From contig JAAEMP010000303.1 of the NCBI GenBank assembly GCA_024225445.1, forward strand, positions 1 through 41,389: 41,389 nucleotides of DNA, given 5' to 3'. This DNA is from Hyphomicrobiales bacterium. Its GTDB lineage: Bacteria; Pseudomonadota; Alphaproteobacteria; Rhizobiales; Rhizobiaceae. Position numbers and translations under genes: made by a program. How positions within the stretch are numbered: the stretch's first letter is position 1; each line of letters starts with the position of its first letter. The notes under the pieces were generated by a model, which made no database searches, was not told the DNA's origin, and saw nothing but the letters and a program-made list of their open reading frames with translations. Of this stretch, positions 9,179-18,075 are shown piece after piece.

Positions 9179-11005
9179 ATGTGCGGAATCGTTGGTATCA
9201 TTGGAAAACAACCGGTCGCGCCGCTGCTTGTCGATGCGTTGAAACGGCTGGAATATCGCGGATATGATTCAGCCGGAATTGCCACTTTGGATGGTGGCTT
9301 GATTGATCGCCGCCGTGCTGAAGGCAAACTTGTCAATCTGGAAAAGCTGCTGGGTGAACATCCTCTGGGTGGCTATACCGGGATTGGCCACACGAGATGG
9401 GCGACGCATGGCATCCCCAATGTAACCAATGCCCATCCCCATCAAACCGAAAAGCTGGCCATTGTTCACAATGGCATCATTGAAAACTTTCGTGAATTGC
9501 GTGAAGAGCTGATTGCGCAAGGGTATGAATTCAAGACCGAAACTGATACGGAAGCTGTCGCCCATCTGATTACCCGCGCGATGGATAACGGGCTTGATGC
9601 CCGGGAGGCGGTTCGCCAAAGTCTGGGTCGTCTGGAGGGAGCTTTTGCCATTGGCATATTGTTCAATGGCATTGAAAACCTGATTATTGCCGCCCGAAGA
9701 GGCGCTCCGCTCGCCATTGGTTATGGTGAGGGGGAAATGTATCTGGGTTCGGACGCGATTGCGCTGTCACCGTTTACCAATCAACTGACCTATCTGGAAG
9801 AAGGTGACTGGGCGGCCATTACCGCTGATAAGGTTGAGATATATGATGAAGGTGGTGAAAGGGTAGAACGTGAAAAACAGGTGACCCTTGCTTCCAGTCT
9901 GATGGTGGATAAAGGCAATCACCGTCATTTCATGCTGAAGGAAATATATGAACAGCCGGAAATGATTTCCCACACGCTTTCGCACTATCTGGATTTTGTT
10001 AAAGCCACCACCAGAGTTCCCGAAGAACTTCCCTTTGATTTTGCCAGTCTTGAGCGTATCGCGATATCCGCTTGCGGCACCGCATATCTGGCGGGTCTAG
10101 TGTCCAAATACTGGTTTGAGCGTTATGCGCGGGTTCCCGTAGATATTGATATTGCCTCCGAGTTTCGCTATCGCGAAATGCCACTGGCCAAAGGTGGTCT
10201 TTCGCTGTTCGTTTCACAATCGGGGGAAACTGCCGACACGCTTGCCGCACTTCGCTACTGTAAACAACAGGGCCAGCATATCGGCTCAATTGTTAATGTG
10301 CGTGAATCGACGATGGCGCGTGAATCCGGGGTGATTTTTCCAACCCTTGCCGGTCCTGAAATAGGTGTTGCATCGACCAAGGCATTTACCTGTCAGCTAT
10401 CGGTACTGGCTTCACTGGCAATAGCGGTGGGCAGAGCAAAAGGTGTGCTGGATGAGCAAGATGAAATTGCACTGGTGCGAAATCTGTCTGAAGCGCCGAA
10501 ATTTGCCAATCAGGCCCTGAAACTTGAACAGCAGATCCGCACCATCGCCAGTGATCTGGCAAAAGTAAAACACGTTTTGTATCTGGGGCGCGATACCAGT
10601 TACCCGCTGGCGATGGAGGGTGCCCTGAAACTGAAGGAGCTGTCTTATATTCACGCCGAGGGCTATGCAGCCGGTGAGTTGAAACACGGGCCAATTGCAC
10701 TGATTGACGAGGATATGCCGGTGATCGTCATTGCACCGCATGATCGTATATTCGATAAAACCGTGTCGAACATGCAGGAGGTTGCCGCAAGAGGCGGCAG
10801 AATTATTCTGATCACTGACGAAAGCGGGGCTCAAAAAGCCGCTATTGATGCGGAACATATTCTGGTAATGCCGGATATGCCGGAAATCCTCACACCGCTG
10901 ATTTACTCCATACCCGCTCAACTGCTGGCCTATCACACGGCGGTATTCATGGGCACCGATGTCGATCAACCGCGCAATCTGGCAAAATCGGTAACTGTCG
11001 AGTAA
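9179..11005 (+). CDS. glmS: Glutamine--fructose-6-phosphate aminotransferase GlmS
   Basis: Makes glucosamine 6-phosphate from fructose 6-phosphate and glutamine, the entry to UDP-GlcNAc, peptidoglycan and LPS. 608 residues, the usual length. The N-terminal class II glutaminase begins MCGIVGI, so Cys becomes the N-terminal nucleophile after Met removal, and contains RLEYRGYDSAG, GHTRWATHG and the NG.IEN block. Two SIS sugar-isomerase domains follow (SQSGETADT near 345; the second around residue 455-590), and the C-terminus ends LAKSVTVE as in typical GlmS. An AGGA site is about 7 bases before the ATG. A folded leader precedes it. It stands directly before the DUF502 and recG genes, an order common in rhizobia; glmU, often its upstream neighbour there, is not in the window. 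Confidence 0.98.
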   Translation: MCGIVGIIGKQPVAPLLVDALKRLEYRGYDSAGIATLDGGLIDRRRAEGKLVNLEKLLGEHPLGGYTGIGHTRWATHGIPNVTNAHPHQTEKLAIVHNGIIENFRELREELIAQGYEFKTETDTEAVAHLITRAMDNGLDAREAVRQSLGRLEGAFAIGILFNGIENLIIAARRGAPLAIGYGEGEMYLGSDAIALSPFTNQLTYLEEGDWAAITADKVEIYDEGGERVEREKQVTLASSLMVDKGNHRHFMLKEIYEQPEMISHTLSHYLDFVKATTRVPEELPFDFASLERIAISACGTAYLAGLVSKYWFERYARVPVDIDIASEFRYREMPLAKGGLSLFVSQSGETADTLAALRYCKQQGQHIGSIVNVRESTMARESGVIFPTLAGPEIGVASTKAFTCQLSVLASLAIAVGRAKGVLDEQDEIALVRNLSEAPKFANQALKLEQQIRTIASDLAKVKHVLYLGRDTSYPLAMEGALKLKELSYIHAEGYAAGELKHGPIALIDEDMPVIVIAPHDRIFDKTVSNMQEVAARGGRIILITDESGAQKAAIDAEHILVMPDMPEILTPLIYSIPAQLLAYHTAVFMGTDVDQPRNLAKSVTVE

Positions 11006-11098
11006 TTTTGCCTTTCAAAATTCGATAATAATGTCCATATAGTGCATCACTGTATTATTGAATTGGAATTGGTGGTTCCTGCGGAAACTGGTTGATTG

Positions 11099-11836
11099 AT
11101 GTCGGACGAATTAAAGACAAGAATTAGCGCCTTTGCACGGCTCAGAAACTATTTTCTGACCGGACTGATCATCTGTGCGCCGGTTGGCATTACCATCTAT
11201 CTCGTCTGGTCGCTGATCGGATGGATAGATTCATGGATTATTCCCTATATTCCCATTGTCTATAATCCCGATACCTATCTGCCATTCTCAATCCCCGGAT
11301 TTGGTCTGGTGGTAGCAGTAACTGTCATTACCGTTGTCGGATTTTTGACGGCGAATTATATCGGCCGCACAATCTGGTCTTATGGAGAAGTGCTGCTGGG
11401 CCGAATGCCACTTGTGCGCAACCTGTATTCTGGATTAAAGCAGATATTTCAAACCGTGTTGTCGGATAAAAGTTCGTCTTTTCAGGAAGTTGGATTGATT
11501 GAGTATCCACGCAAGGGATTGTGGGCAATTATTTTTATTGCCACTGACACGCGCGGTGAAGTTGATGTACGCCTGAAGAAAATCAAACAGGATACGGTGA
11601 GTGTATTTCTGCCCACCACACCCAACCCGACTTCAGGTTTCCTGCTGTTTGTTCCCAAAAAGGACGTAACTATCCTGGATATGAGTGTTGAAGAAGCGGC
11701 AAAACTGGTTATTTCAGCTGGTCTCGTGTCTCCGGACACGGTTAAAATTGCCGACAAGGAGAAGCAGATTAGCGCTAAGAAAGCTCCCCGGACAAGGCGC
11801 CAACCGGTGTCAGCTAAACCGTCAAAGGTCGATTGA
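11099..11836 (+). CDS. DUF502 family inner-membrane protein
   Basis: A conserved membrane protein of unknown biochemical function. 245 residues from the ATG at 11099; a TTG three bases earlier is also in frame but less likely. Two hydrophobic helices are visible (about residues 18-42 and 66-90), followed by the family-typical segments GRMPLVRNLYSGLKQI and TTPNPTSGFLLFVPKKDV, then a basic, low-complexity C-terminal tail rich in Lys, Arg and Pro. The gene is 90 bases after glmS and convergent with recG, with only 26 bases between the stop codons. The glmS-DUF502-recG-sdhE-mfd neighbourhood is conserved in related bacteria but gives no direct clue to function. Confidence 0.9.
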   Translation: MSDELKTRISAFARLRNYFLTGLIICAPVGITIYLVWSLIGWIDSWIIPYIPIVYNPDTYLPFSIPGFGLVVAVTVITVVGFLTANYIGRTIWSYGEVLLGRMPLVRNLYSGLKQIFQTVLSDKSSSFQEVGLIEYPRKGLWAIIFIATDTRGEVDVRLKKIKQDTVSVFLPTTPNPTSGFLLFVPKKDVTILDMSVEEAAKLVISAGLVSPDTVKIADKEKQISAKKAPRTRRQPVSAKPSKVD

Positions 11837-11862
11837 CCCGGAACAAACCGGAAGCACGTCAA

Positions 11863-13971
11863 TTATCCAGAGCGCAAGAGCCGCACGGCCTGATCCTGAC
11901 CAAATAGATACAGCAATACCCTGAGCGCTTCACCGCGTGGGCCTTCGAGAGCAGGGTCGGTTTCGACCATCAGCCGTGCATCATCACGGGCCATTTCCAG
12001 GATGTCGGAATGGTGCTCACTGCTGGCCATTGAAAATCCCGGAGTGCCGGACTGGCGAATACCCAATAATTCCCCTTCACCGCGAAGGCGCAAATCCTCT
12101 TCTGCAATGCGAAACCCGTCCTCGCTTTCCCGCATGATGTTGATACGGGCTTTGGCAATTTCTCCCAGTGGGGATTTATACAGCAAAATGCAATGAGAGG
12201 CATCCAGGCCACGCCCGACCCTGCCGCGTAACTGGTGTAACTGGGCGAGGCCAAACCGCTCCGCATGTTCAATCACCATGATCGTGGCATCGGGCACATC
12301 AACACCAACCTCCACCACGGTTGTGGCAACCAGCAATCTGGTGTCCCCATTCCTGAATGCCTCCATGACACTGTCTTTTTCAGCTGCAACCATACGTCCG
12401 TGGATCAGGCCAACGCGAGTATCCAGCTGTCTGGACAAGGTTTCATGTCGCTGGGTGGCAGAAGTCAGGTTCAGTTCTTCGCTTTCCTCCACCAAAGGGC
12501 AAATCCAGAAGATTTTTTGCCCGTTTTCGATTGCCCTGGCGATGCGTTGGACCAGTACATCCAGTTTGTCAGTTGCCATTGCACTGGTTTTGACAGGAAT
12601 GCGTCCAGCCGGTTTTTCTGTTAGTTTTGAAACATCCATATCCCCGTAAGCGGTCATCACCAATGTACGTGGAATGGGAGTTGCCGTCATCACCAGGATA
12701 TCCGTGGCGCTGCCCTTGTCACTCAACATAAGGCGTTGGTGGACGCCAAAACGGTGCTGTTCGTCAATGACCGCAAGACCAAGATTGTTGAACTCGACTT
12801 TCGATTGAAAAAGCGCATGGGTACCAATGATAATTTGAAGTTCTCCGGATTTCATGCGTTGATAGATGTCTTTTCTTGCCGGGCCTTTCTCCCTTCCCGT
12901 GAGTATTTCCACCCGCAGGTCAACTTTTTTACAGATTTCTCCAATTGACTGAAAATGTTGACGTGCCAGTATCTCAGTTGGCGCCATTATCGCCGCCTGC
13001 GCACCGTCCTCTACCACTTCTGCCATTGCCAGTAATGCGACAATGGTCTTGCCTGAGCCCACATCGCCCTGCAGCAGACGAAGCATTCGTTCCGGTTTTT
13101 GCAGATCGGCCTGAATTTCTGAAAATGCCTGATTTTGTGAATGGCTCAGTTGATGGGGGAATGCTTCGCGAATTGCCGCACTGAACCGATGACCAGGCTT
13201 TCTCGCACGACCACCAAGTTTCTTAAGCCGCATTCGCAACAATGCCAATGCAAGTTGGCCGGAAAGATATTCATCATAGGCCAATCGGCGACGCGAAGGC
13301 GAATTTGGTTGAAGGTCTATCAAATCACGCGGCTGGTGCAAAGCCGCAAGCGCCGTATTGAAATCATCCCATTTCTCCCGGGAAATAAGCGCAGCATTGC
13401 CCCATTCCGGTAATTGCGGCAATGTTTCAAGCGCTGTTTTTATCGCTTTGGTAAGAACTTTTTGGGAAACGCCGGCTGCCGCCGGGTAGACCGGCTCAAC
13501 CAGGGGTAAATCAGAAAACTCCTGTTCGCTGACCACATGATCGGGATGCACCATATTAGCCTGGCCGTTATACCACTCAAAAGTTCCGCTGATAAAGCGG
13601 GTCTCACCCACTGGCAGCAGTTTTTCCAGCCATTGGGCTCTGCCTTGAAAAAATACAAGGGTCATCTCGCCACTTTGATCATGAACGTGGATACGATAGG
13701 GTACATTTTTTCGACCCGGCGGTGAGGGTTGATGGCGATCGACGTGAATTTTCAAAGTAACGATCGAGCTATGGGTTGCCGAGGCGATATCGGGTTGATT
13801 GCGCCGGTCAATAATTGAATGGGGTATATGAAACAATAGATTGCAGATGCGTGCGATTTCTCCCGTCTCGGCTCCAACAAGCAGACGGGTTAGTGCTTTT
13901 TCAAGTTTTGGTCCGATGCCGGAAAGGTTGGATACCGGAACAAATAAGGGGTTGAGAATTGTTGGGCGCAT
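11863..13971 (-). CDS. recG: ATP-dependent DNA helicase RecG
   Basis: Branch-migration helicase that remodels stalled replication forks and Holliday junctions. 702 residues from the ATG at 13971, giving the N-terminus MRPTILNPLF typical of alphaproteobacterial RecG. An upstream in-frame ATG (14151) would add 60 hydrophobic residues absent from the family and was not used. Visible: N-terminal wedge/OB domain (HVHDQSGEMTLVFFQG), Walker A GDVGSGKT about residue 303-310, the DEQH box (VIDEQHRFG) near 402, motif TATPIPRTL, and the C-terminal helicase lobe ending in GRVGRG and LRLRGEGELLG. It is transcribed against DUF502 and away from sdhE. Confidence 0.97.
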   Translation of the reverse strand: MRPTILNPLFVPVSNLSGIGPKLEKALTRLLVGAETGEIARICNLLFHIPHSIIDRRNQPDIASATHSSIVTLKIHVDRHQPSPPGRKNVPYRIHVHDQSGEMTLVFFQGRAQWLEKLLPVGETRFISGTFEWYNGQANMVHPDHVVSEQEFSDLPLVEPVYPAAAGVSQKVLTKAIKTALETLPQLPEWGNAALISREKWDDFNTALAALHQPRDLIDLQPNSPSRRRLAYDEYLSGQLALALLRMRLKKLGGRARKPGHRFSAAIREAFPHQLSHSQNQAFSEIQADLQKPERMLRLLQGDVGSGKTIVALLAMAEVVEDGAQAAIMAPTEILARQHFQSIGEICKKVDLRVEILTGREKGPARKDIYQRMKSGELQIIIGTHALFQSKVEFNNLGLAVIDEQHRFGVHQRLMLSDKGSATDILVMTATPIPRTLVMTAYGDMDVSKLTEKPAGRIPVKTSAMATDKLDVLVQRIARAIENGQKIFWICPLVEESEELNLTSATQRHETLSRQLDTRVGLIHGRMVAAEKDSVMEAFRNGDTRLLVATTVVEVGVDVPDATIMVIEHAERFGLAQLHQLRGRVGRGLDASHCILLYKSPLGEIAKARINIMRESEDGFRIAEEDLRLRGEGELLGIRQSGTPGFSMASSEHHSDILEMARDDARLMVETDPALEGPRGEALRVLLYLFGQDQAVRLLRSG

Positions 13972-14194
13972 CTGTATTTCAATTGTTTCTGTGATTGTAT
14001 TGATTTGGCTATTTGCCACAGCCTGGAATATGCATTGGCAAACCGAAAAGGTCAAAACTGTTATCAGAAGTGCTATGATATTAATTACCATGCAAGTTCG
14101 CCTGATATCTGCGGGCAATCTGAACGCCATGATCAGCCAAATGTATTTCAAAGTCTAATCATCAACAAACCGTCGTGCAAGAAAGCTCTGGAAA

Positions 14195-14488
14195 ATGATT
14201 GAAATTGAATTGTTGACAAAACGCCGGCGGCAATTGCGCTACCGCGCCAACCATCGTGGAATCAAGGAAATGGACATTATTCTGGGTGGCTACGCTGACA
14301 AATTTATAGAGCAGCTTGATAGTGAACAACTGGATATTTTTGAAAAACTGATGGACCAAAATGACCGGGATTTGTTGCAGTGGTTTACCGGAGAGCTGGA
14401 TACGCCGGGCGAATTTGATACAGATCTGTTCGTCAATATTCTGACGCACGCCAAAACAGGGATAAATTTTTCCCGTTCAGGTAATTGA
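14195..14488 (+). CDS. sdhE: Succinate dehydrogenase assembly factor SdhE (DUF339)
   Basis: Small protein that promotes covalent attachment of FAD to the flavoprotein subunits of succinate dehydrogenase and fumarate reductase. 97 residues, the normal size. The family motif RGxxE is present as RGIKEMD at about residues 26-32, followed by LGGYADKF and the DLLQWFTG block that make up the five-helix fold. It is divergent from recG and ends 2 bases before the most likely start of mfd, so the two are probably cotranscribed and translationally coupled. The same sdhE-mfd pairing is common in rhizobia, though no functional link is established. Confidence 0.95.
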   Translation: MIEIELLTKRRRQLRYRANHRGIKEMDIILGGYADKFIEQLDSEQLDIFEKLMDQNDRDLLQWFTGELDTPGEFDTDLFVNILTHAKTGINFSRSGN

Positions 14489-14490
14489 TT

Positions 14491-17400
14491 ATGAATTTGA
14501 TGAAACTATCTGATATTAAGCAATTATTTGAAGAAAATTTGCCAACTGGTTTGGGGGGTGTCCCGAGTGGGTTCTTACCATTGCTGGTCTCTCAAATATT
14601 GCAACAGCTGGCTGATCAAAAAAGCAAGATGCCTGGTCTGGTATTTGTTGCAAGTGATGGTCGTCAACTAGATGAATTACAATCGGCGCTTGGCTTTTTT
14701 GCTCCCGAGCAACGCATATTGGAGCTGCCGGCATGGGATTGCTTGCCATATGACCGGGTATCACCATCTGGTGAAGTTGCGGCACAGCGCATTGCCACTC
14801 TGGCTGAACTGGCCAGAATTGCGACCGGTAGTGACAACAGCGCAGGTAATGCGGGTCTGCCGGTGCTTGTGCTAACTACTGCTAATGCAATAGTTCAGCG
14901 CCAGGTTCCCATAGGCAAAATGGTTGATTGCGTGCTTGAGTTGGTACCTGGAAAAACCATCAGCATGGATGTTGTCGCATCCTGGCTTGCAATAAATGGT
15001 TTCGAGCGCAATTCAACCGTTCATGATCGCGGAGAATTCGCTGTTCGTGGCGGTATACTGGATTATTATGCACCGGGTGAAGATGATCCTGTACGCCTTG
15101 ATTTCTTTGGTGATACCCTGGAATCGATCCGAAGTTTTGATCTTGTAAGCCAGCGTACAATTGCACAAAAGACCAGTGCTGTATTATCTCCGATGAGCGA
15201 GGTGGACCTGAACCCTCAATCAATTGCCAGTTTCAGAAGCCGGTATCTTGAATTGTTCGGTGCTGCGACCAGGGATGATGCACTGTATCAGGCTGTCAGC
15301 GATGGACGCAGATATACCGGCATCGAACACTGGTTGCCACTTTTCCATGAGCAACTGGATAGTGTGTTCGACTATCTTGATGGTTTTTGCGTGATATGTG
15401 ATCACCAGATTGAAAAGGCGGTAGAAGAACGCCTTGAACAGATTCAGGATCACTTTGAGGCGCGCCGGGAAAGTTTAAACATGTCGGCGGGCGAGGGTGC
15501 GCCGTATAAACCCGTTGAACCCGATTCACTTTACTTGAATTTGTCGCAGATACAGGCCGAATTGGCGCAAATCGGGCCAGTATTGGTATCACCGTTTGAA
15601 TTGCCACCATCCTCCAAATCGAAAATAATCTCACTGGGTGCTTCTACTGGCCACAGTTTCGCTGCTGAGCGCGAATCCGGGCAAAATGTATTTAATTGCG
15701 TGGTTGAACATGCTGCAGATCAGCGCGCAGCACACAAAACTGTCATCATTGCCGCATGGAGTGAAGGCTCGCGCGAGCGTCTCGGCCAGGTATTGGGCGA
15801 ACATGGCATGGAGCGACTGCGCAATATTTCATCCCCTGGAGAACTGGCTTCGCTCAAATCTGGTGAAACAGCCCTTGCTATCATCCCGATCGAAGCAGGA
15901 TTTATCGCAGATGATTTCTGTTTTATTGCCGAACAGGATATTCTTGGTGACCGTCTGATACGAAAATCAACCCGGCGCAAGCGTGGGGCTGATTTTCTGT
16001 CCGAGGTCTCAAGTCTGAGTGAAGGTGATGTGGTTGTCCATGTTGATCACGGTATCGGGCGCTTCAGGGGATTGCGTACACTGGATGTGGCGCGCGCTCC
16101 TCATGATTGTCTGGAAATTATTTATGCGGGCGATGACAAGTTGTATTTACCCGTTGAGAATATTGAACTGCTGTCGCGTTATGGTTCATCTGAAACAGAA
16201 GTAATTCTTGATCGACTTGGCGGCGCCGCATGGCAGTCACGCAAGGCTAAACTGAAAAAACGCATCCTTGAAATGGCCGGGCAATTGATCAGAATTGCGG
16301 CTGAACGGGCTTTGCGAAAAGCTGAGAAAATGCTTGCTCCACAAGGGATATTTGATGAGTTCTCTGCTCGATTTCCCTATGACGAGACCGAAGACCAGAT
16401 GTCTGCAATCAATTCGGTGCTTGATGACCTGGCTGCCGGCACACCTATGGACAGGCTGGTATGTGGCGATGTGGGTTTTGGTAAAACCGAGGTGGCTCTT
16501 CGCGGCGCGTTTGTCGCGGCGATGGCCGGTACACAGGTCGCTGTTGTGGTTCCCACAACGCTGCTGGCGCGACAGCATTTCAAGAGCTTCGCGGAGCGCT
16601 TTAAGGGTCTGCCCATCAAGGTTGCTCATGCCTCCAGACTTGTTGGTGCAAAAGCACTGGCAAATACGAAAATAGGCCTCGCAAGCGGTGATATTGATAT
16701 AGTCATTGGCACCCATGCGCTGCTTGGTCAATCTGTCAAATTCAGACGACTGGGACTTTTGGTGATCGATGAGGAGCAACGCTTCGGGGTTAAGCACAAG
16801 GAACATCTGAAGGAATTGAAAACCGATGTTCATGTTCTGACATTATCAGCAACGCCAATACCGCGAACCCTTCAGCTGGCGCTGACTGGTGTTCGCGAGT
16901 TGTCACTGATAACAACCGCTCCGCTGGACAGAATGGCTGTCAGAACATTTGTTTCACCGCTGGATCCGCTGGTAATTCGTGAAGCTCTGTTGCGGGAGCG
17001 TTATCGTGGCGGGCAGAGTTTTTATGTTTGTCCAAGGGTCAGCGATCTGGAAGAGCGTGCCGACTTTCTCCGCCAACATGTGCCGGAGCTGAAATTTGCC
17101 GTTGCCCATGGCCAGATGACACCGGGTGATCTGGATTCGGCGATGAACGCATTCTACGATGGCCAGTATGATGTTTTGCTTTCGACAACAATTGTTGAAT
17201 CCGGTTTGGATATTCCAACAGCAAACACCCTGATTGTACACCGCGCCGATATGTTTGGTCTGGCTCAGCTTTATCAACTGCGCGGCCGGGTGGGGCGCTC
17301 TAAAATCCGTGCATATGCGCTTTTTACGCTGCCGCTTCACAAACGCCTCACGCCTGGTGCCGAGCGACGCCTGAAGGTGCTTCAGTCTCTGGATACCATT

Positions 17401-18036
17401 GGTGCGGGTTTTGAACTTGCCAGTCACGATCTGGATATTCGCGGTTCCGGAAACCTGCTGGGCCAGGAGCAATCTGGGCAGATCCGCGAAGTCGGCTATG
17501 AACTGTACCAGCAGATGCTGGAGGAGGCCGTTGCGGAATTAAAGGGTGGTGACAATTTTGTTGGAGATGGCAAATGGTCACCGCAAATTACCATCGGTAC
17601 GCCGGTTCTCATTCCTGAATCATATATTAGTGATCTGCAGTTGCGACTCAATCTTTACAGGCGTCTGGTTGATTTGAAAGACCTGCAGGACATTGAAGCC
17701 TTTGGAGCAGAATTAATTGACCGTTTTGGTCCAATGCCCAGTGAAGTAAACCATCTGCTGAAGATTATTTATGTCAAGGGCATGTGTGTCACTGCCAATA
17801 TTGAGAAACTGGATGCCGGCCCCAAAGGACTGGTGATAACATTCAGAAATCAGGAATTCGCTGATCCCGCCGGGTTGATTGGCTGGATCGGTGAACAAGG
17901 AACGCTCGCAAAAATCAGGCCTGATCAAAGTATCGTTCTTCAAAGAGACTTTTCAAGTACTGAAAAACAGCTGAAAGGCGTCGCCGCGATTGTCAGCAAA
18001 CTGGCAAAAATGGTGTCAACTGAATTGACTGATTAA
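14491..18036 (+). CDS. mfd: Transcription-repair coupling factor Mfd
   Basis: DNA translocase that removes RNA polymerase stalled at lesions and recruits UvrA. 1181 residues from the ATG at 14491; an in-frame TTG at 14485 overlapping the sdhE stop is a weaker alternative. N-terminal UvrB-like domain (about 1-350); RNA-polymerase-interacting CarD-like domain beginning about 511 (GDVVVHVDHGIGRFRGL); SF2 translocase with Walker A GDVGFGKT about 659-666, DEEQ box near 760, SATPIPRTL, then the second lobe with GRVGRS and the translocation (TRG) segment; C-terminal regulatory domain with the RLNLYRRLV block. All expected parts are present, so the enzyme should be complete. It is convergent with parE. 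Confidence 0.97.
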   Translation: MNLMKLSDIKQLFEENLPTGLGGVPSGFLPLLVSQILQQLADQKSKMPGLVFVASDGRQLDELQSALGFFAPEQRILELPAWDCLPYDRVSPSGEVAAQRIATLAELARIATGSDNSAGNAGLPVLVLTTANAIVQRQVPIGKMVDCVLELVPGKTISMDVVASWLAINGFERNSTVHDRGEFAVRGGILDYYAPGEDDPVRLDFFGDTLESIRSFDLVSQRTIAQKTSAVLSPMSEVDLNPQSIASFRSRYLELFGAATRDDALYQAVSDGRRYTGIEHWLPLFHEQLDSVFDYLDGFCVICDHQIEKAVEERLEQIQDHFEARRESLNMSAGEGAPYKPVEPDSLYLNLSQIQAELAQIGPVLVSPFELPPSSKSKIISLGASTGHSFAAERESGQNVFNCVVEHAADQRAAHKTVIIAAWSEGSRERLGQVLGEHGMERLRNISSPGELASLKSGETALAIIPIEAGFIADDFCFIAEQDILGDRLIRKSTRRKRGADFLSEVSSLSEGDVVVHVDHGIGRFRGLRTLDVARAPHDCLEIIYAGDDKLYLPVENIELLSRYGSSETEVILDRLGGAAWQSRKAKLKKRILEMAGQLIRIAAERALRKAEKMLAPQGIFDEFSARFPYDETEDQMSAINSVLDDLAAGTPMDRLVCGDVGFGKTEVALRGAFVAAMAGTQVAVVVPTTLLARQHFKSFAERFKGLPIKVAHASRLVGAKALANTKIGLASGDIDIVIGTHALLGQSVKFRRLGLLVIDEEQRFGVKHKEHLKELKTDVHVLTLSATPIPRTLQLALTGVRELSLITTAPLDRMAVRTFVSPLDPLVIREALLRERYRGGQSFYVCPRVSDLEERADFLRQHVPELKFAVAHGQMTPGDLDSAMNAFYDGQYDVLLSTTIVESGLDIPTANTLIVHRADMFGLAQLYQLRGRVGRSKIRAYALFTLPLHKRLTPGAERRLKVLQSLDTIGAGFELASHDLDIRGSGNLLGQEQSGQIREVGYELYQQMLEEAVAELKGGDNFVGDGKWSPQITIGTPVLIPESYISDLQLRLNLYRRLVDLKDLQDIEAFGAELIDRFGPMPSEVNHLLKIIYVKGMCVTANIEKLDAGPKGLVITFRNQEFADPAGLIGWIGEQGTLAKIRPDQSIVLQRDFSSTEKQLKGVAAIVSKLAKMVSTELTD

Positions 18037-18050
18037 TTGAGATGCAAATT

Positions 18051-18069
18051 TTCAGCTGTAGATGCTGAA
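18051..18069. terminator. Hairpin between convergent mfd and parE
   Basis: Stem TTCAGC (18051-18056) and GCTGAA (18064-18069) with a 7-base loop, placed in the 39-base gap between two facing stop codons. An A/T-rich stretch lies on the side used by parE transcripts (AAAATTTGC after the stem when read on the minus strand), so it may act as a weak terminator in that direction or in both. Confidence 0.4.
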
Positions 18070-18075
18070 TGTGCT

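Noticed and set aside
11685-11924. 79-codon plus-strand frame overlapping the end of the DUF502 gene
   Set aside because: Out of frame with a conserved protein and lacking its own features; a shadow.
2384-14033. Similar phrase CACAGCCTGGAAT near 2386 and near 14020
   Set aside because: Only about 13 bases match in unrelated contexts; likely chance rather than a dispersed repeat.
13972-14151. 60-codon upstream extension of recG
   Set aside because: The added residues are hydrophobic, absent from RecG proteins, and the ATG at 13971 gives the family N-terminus.
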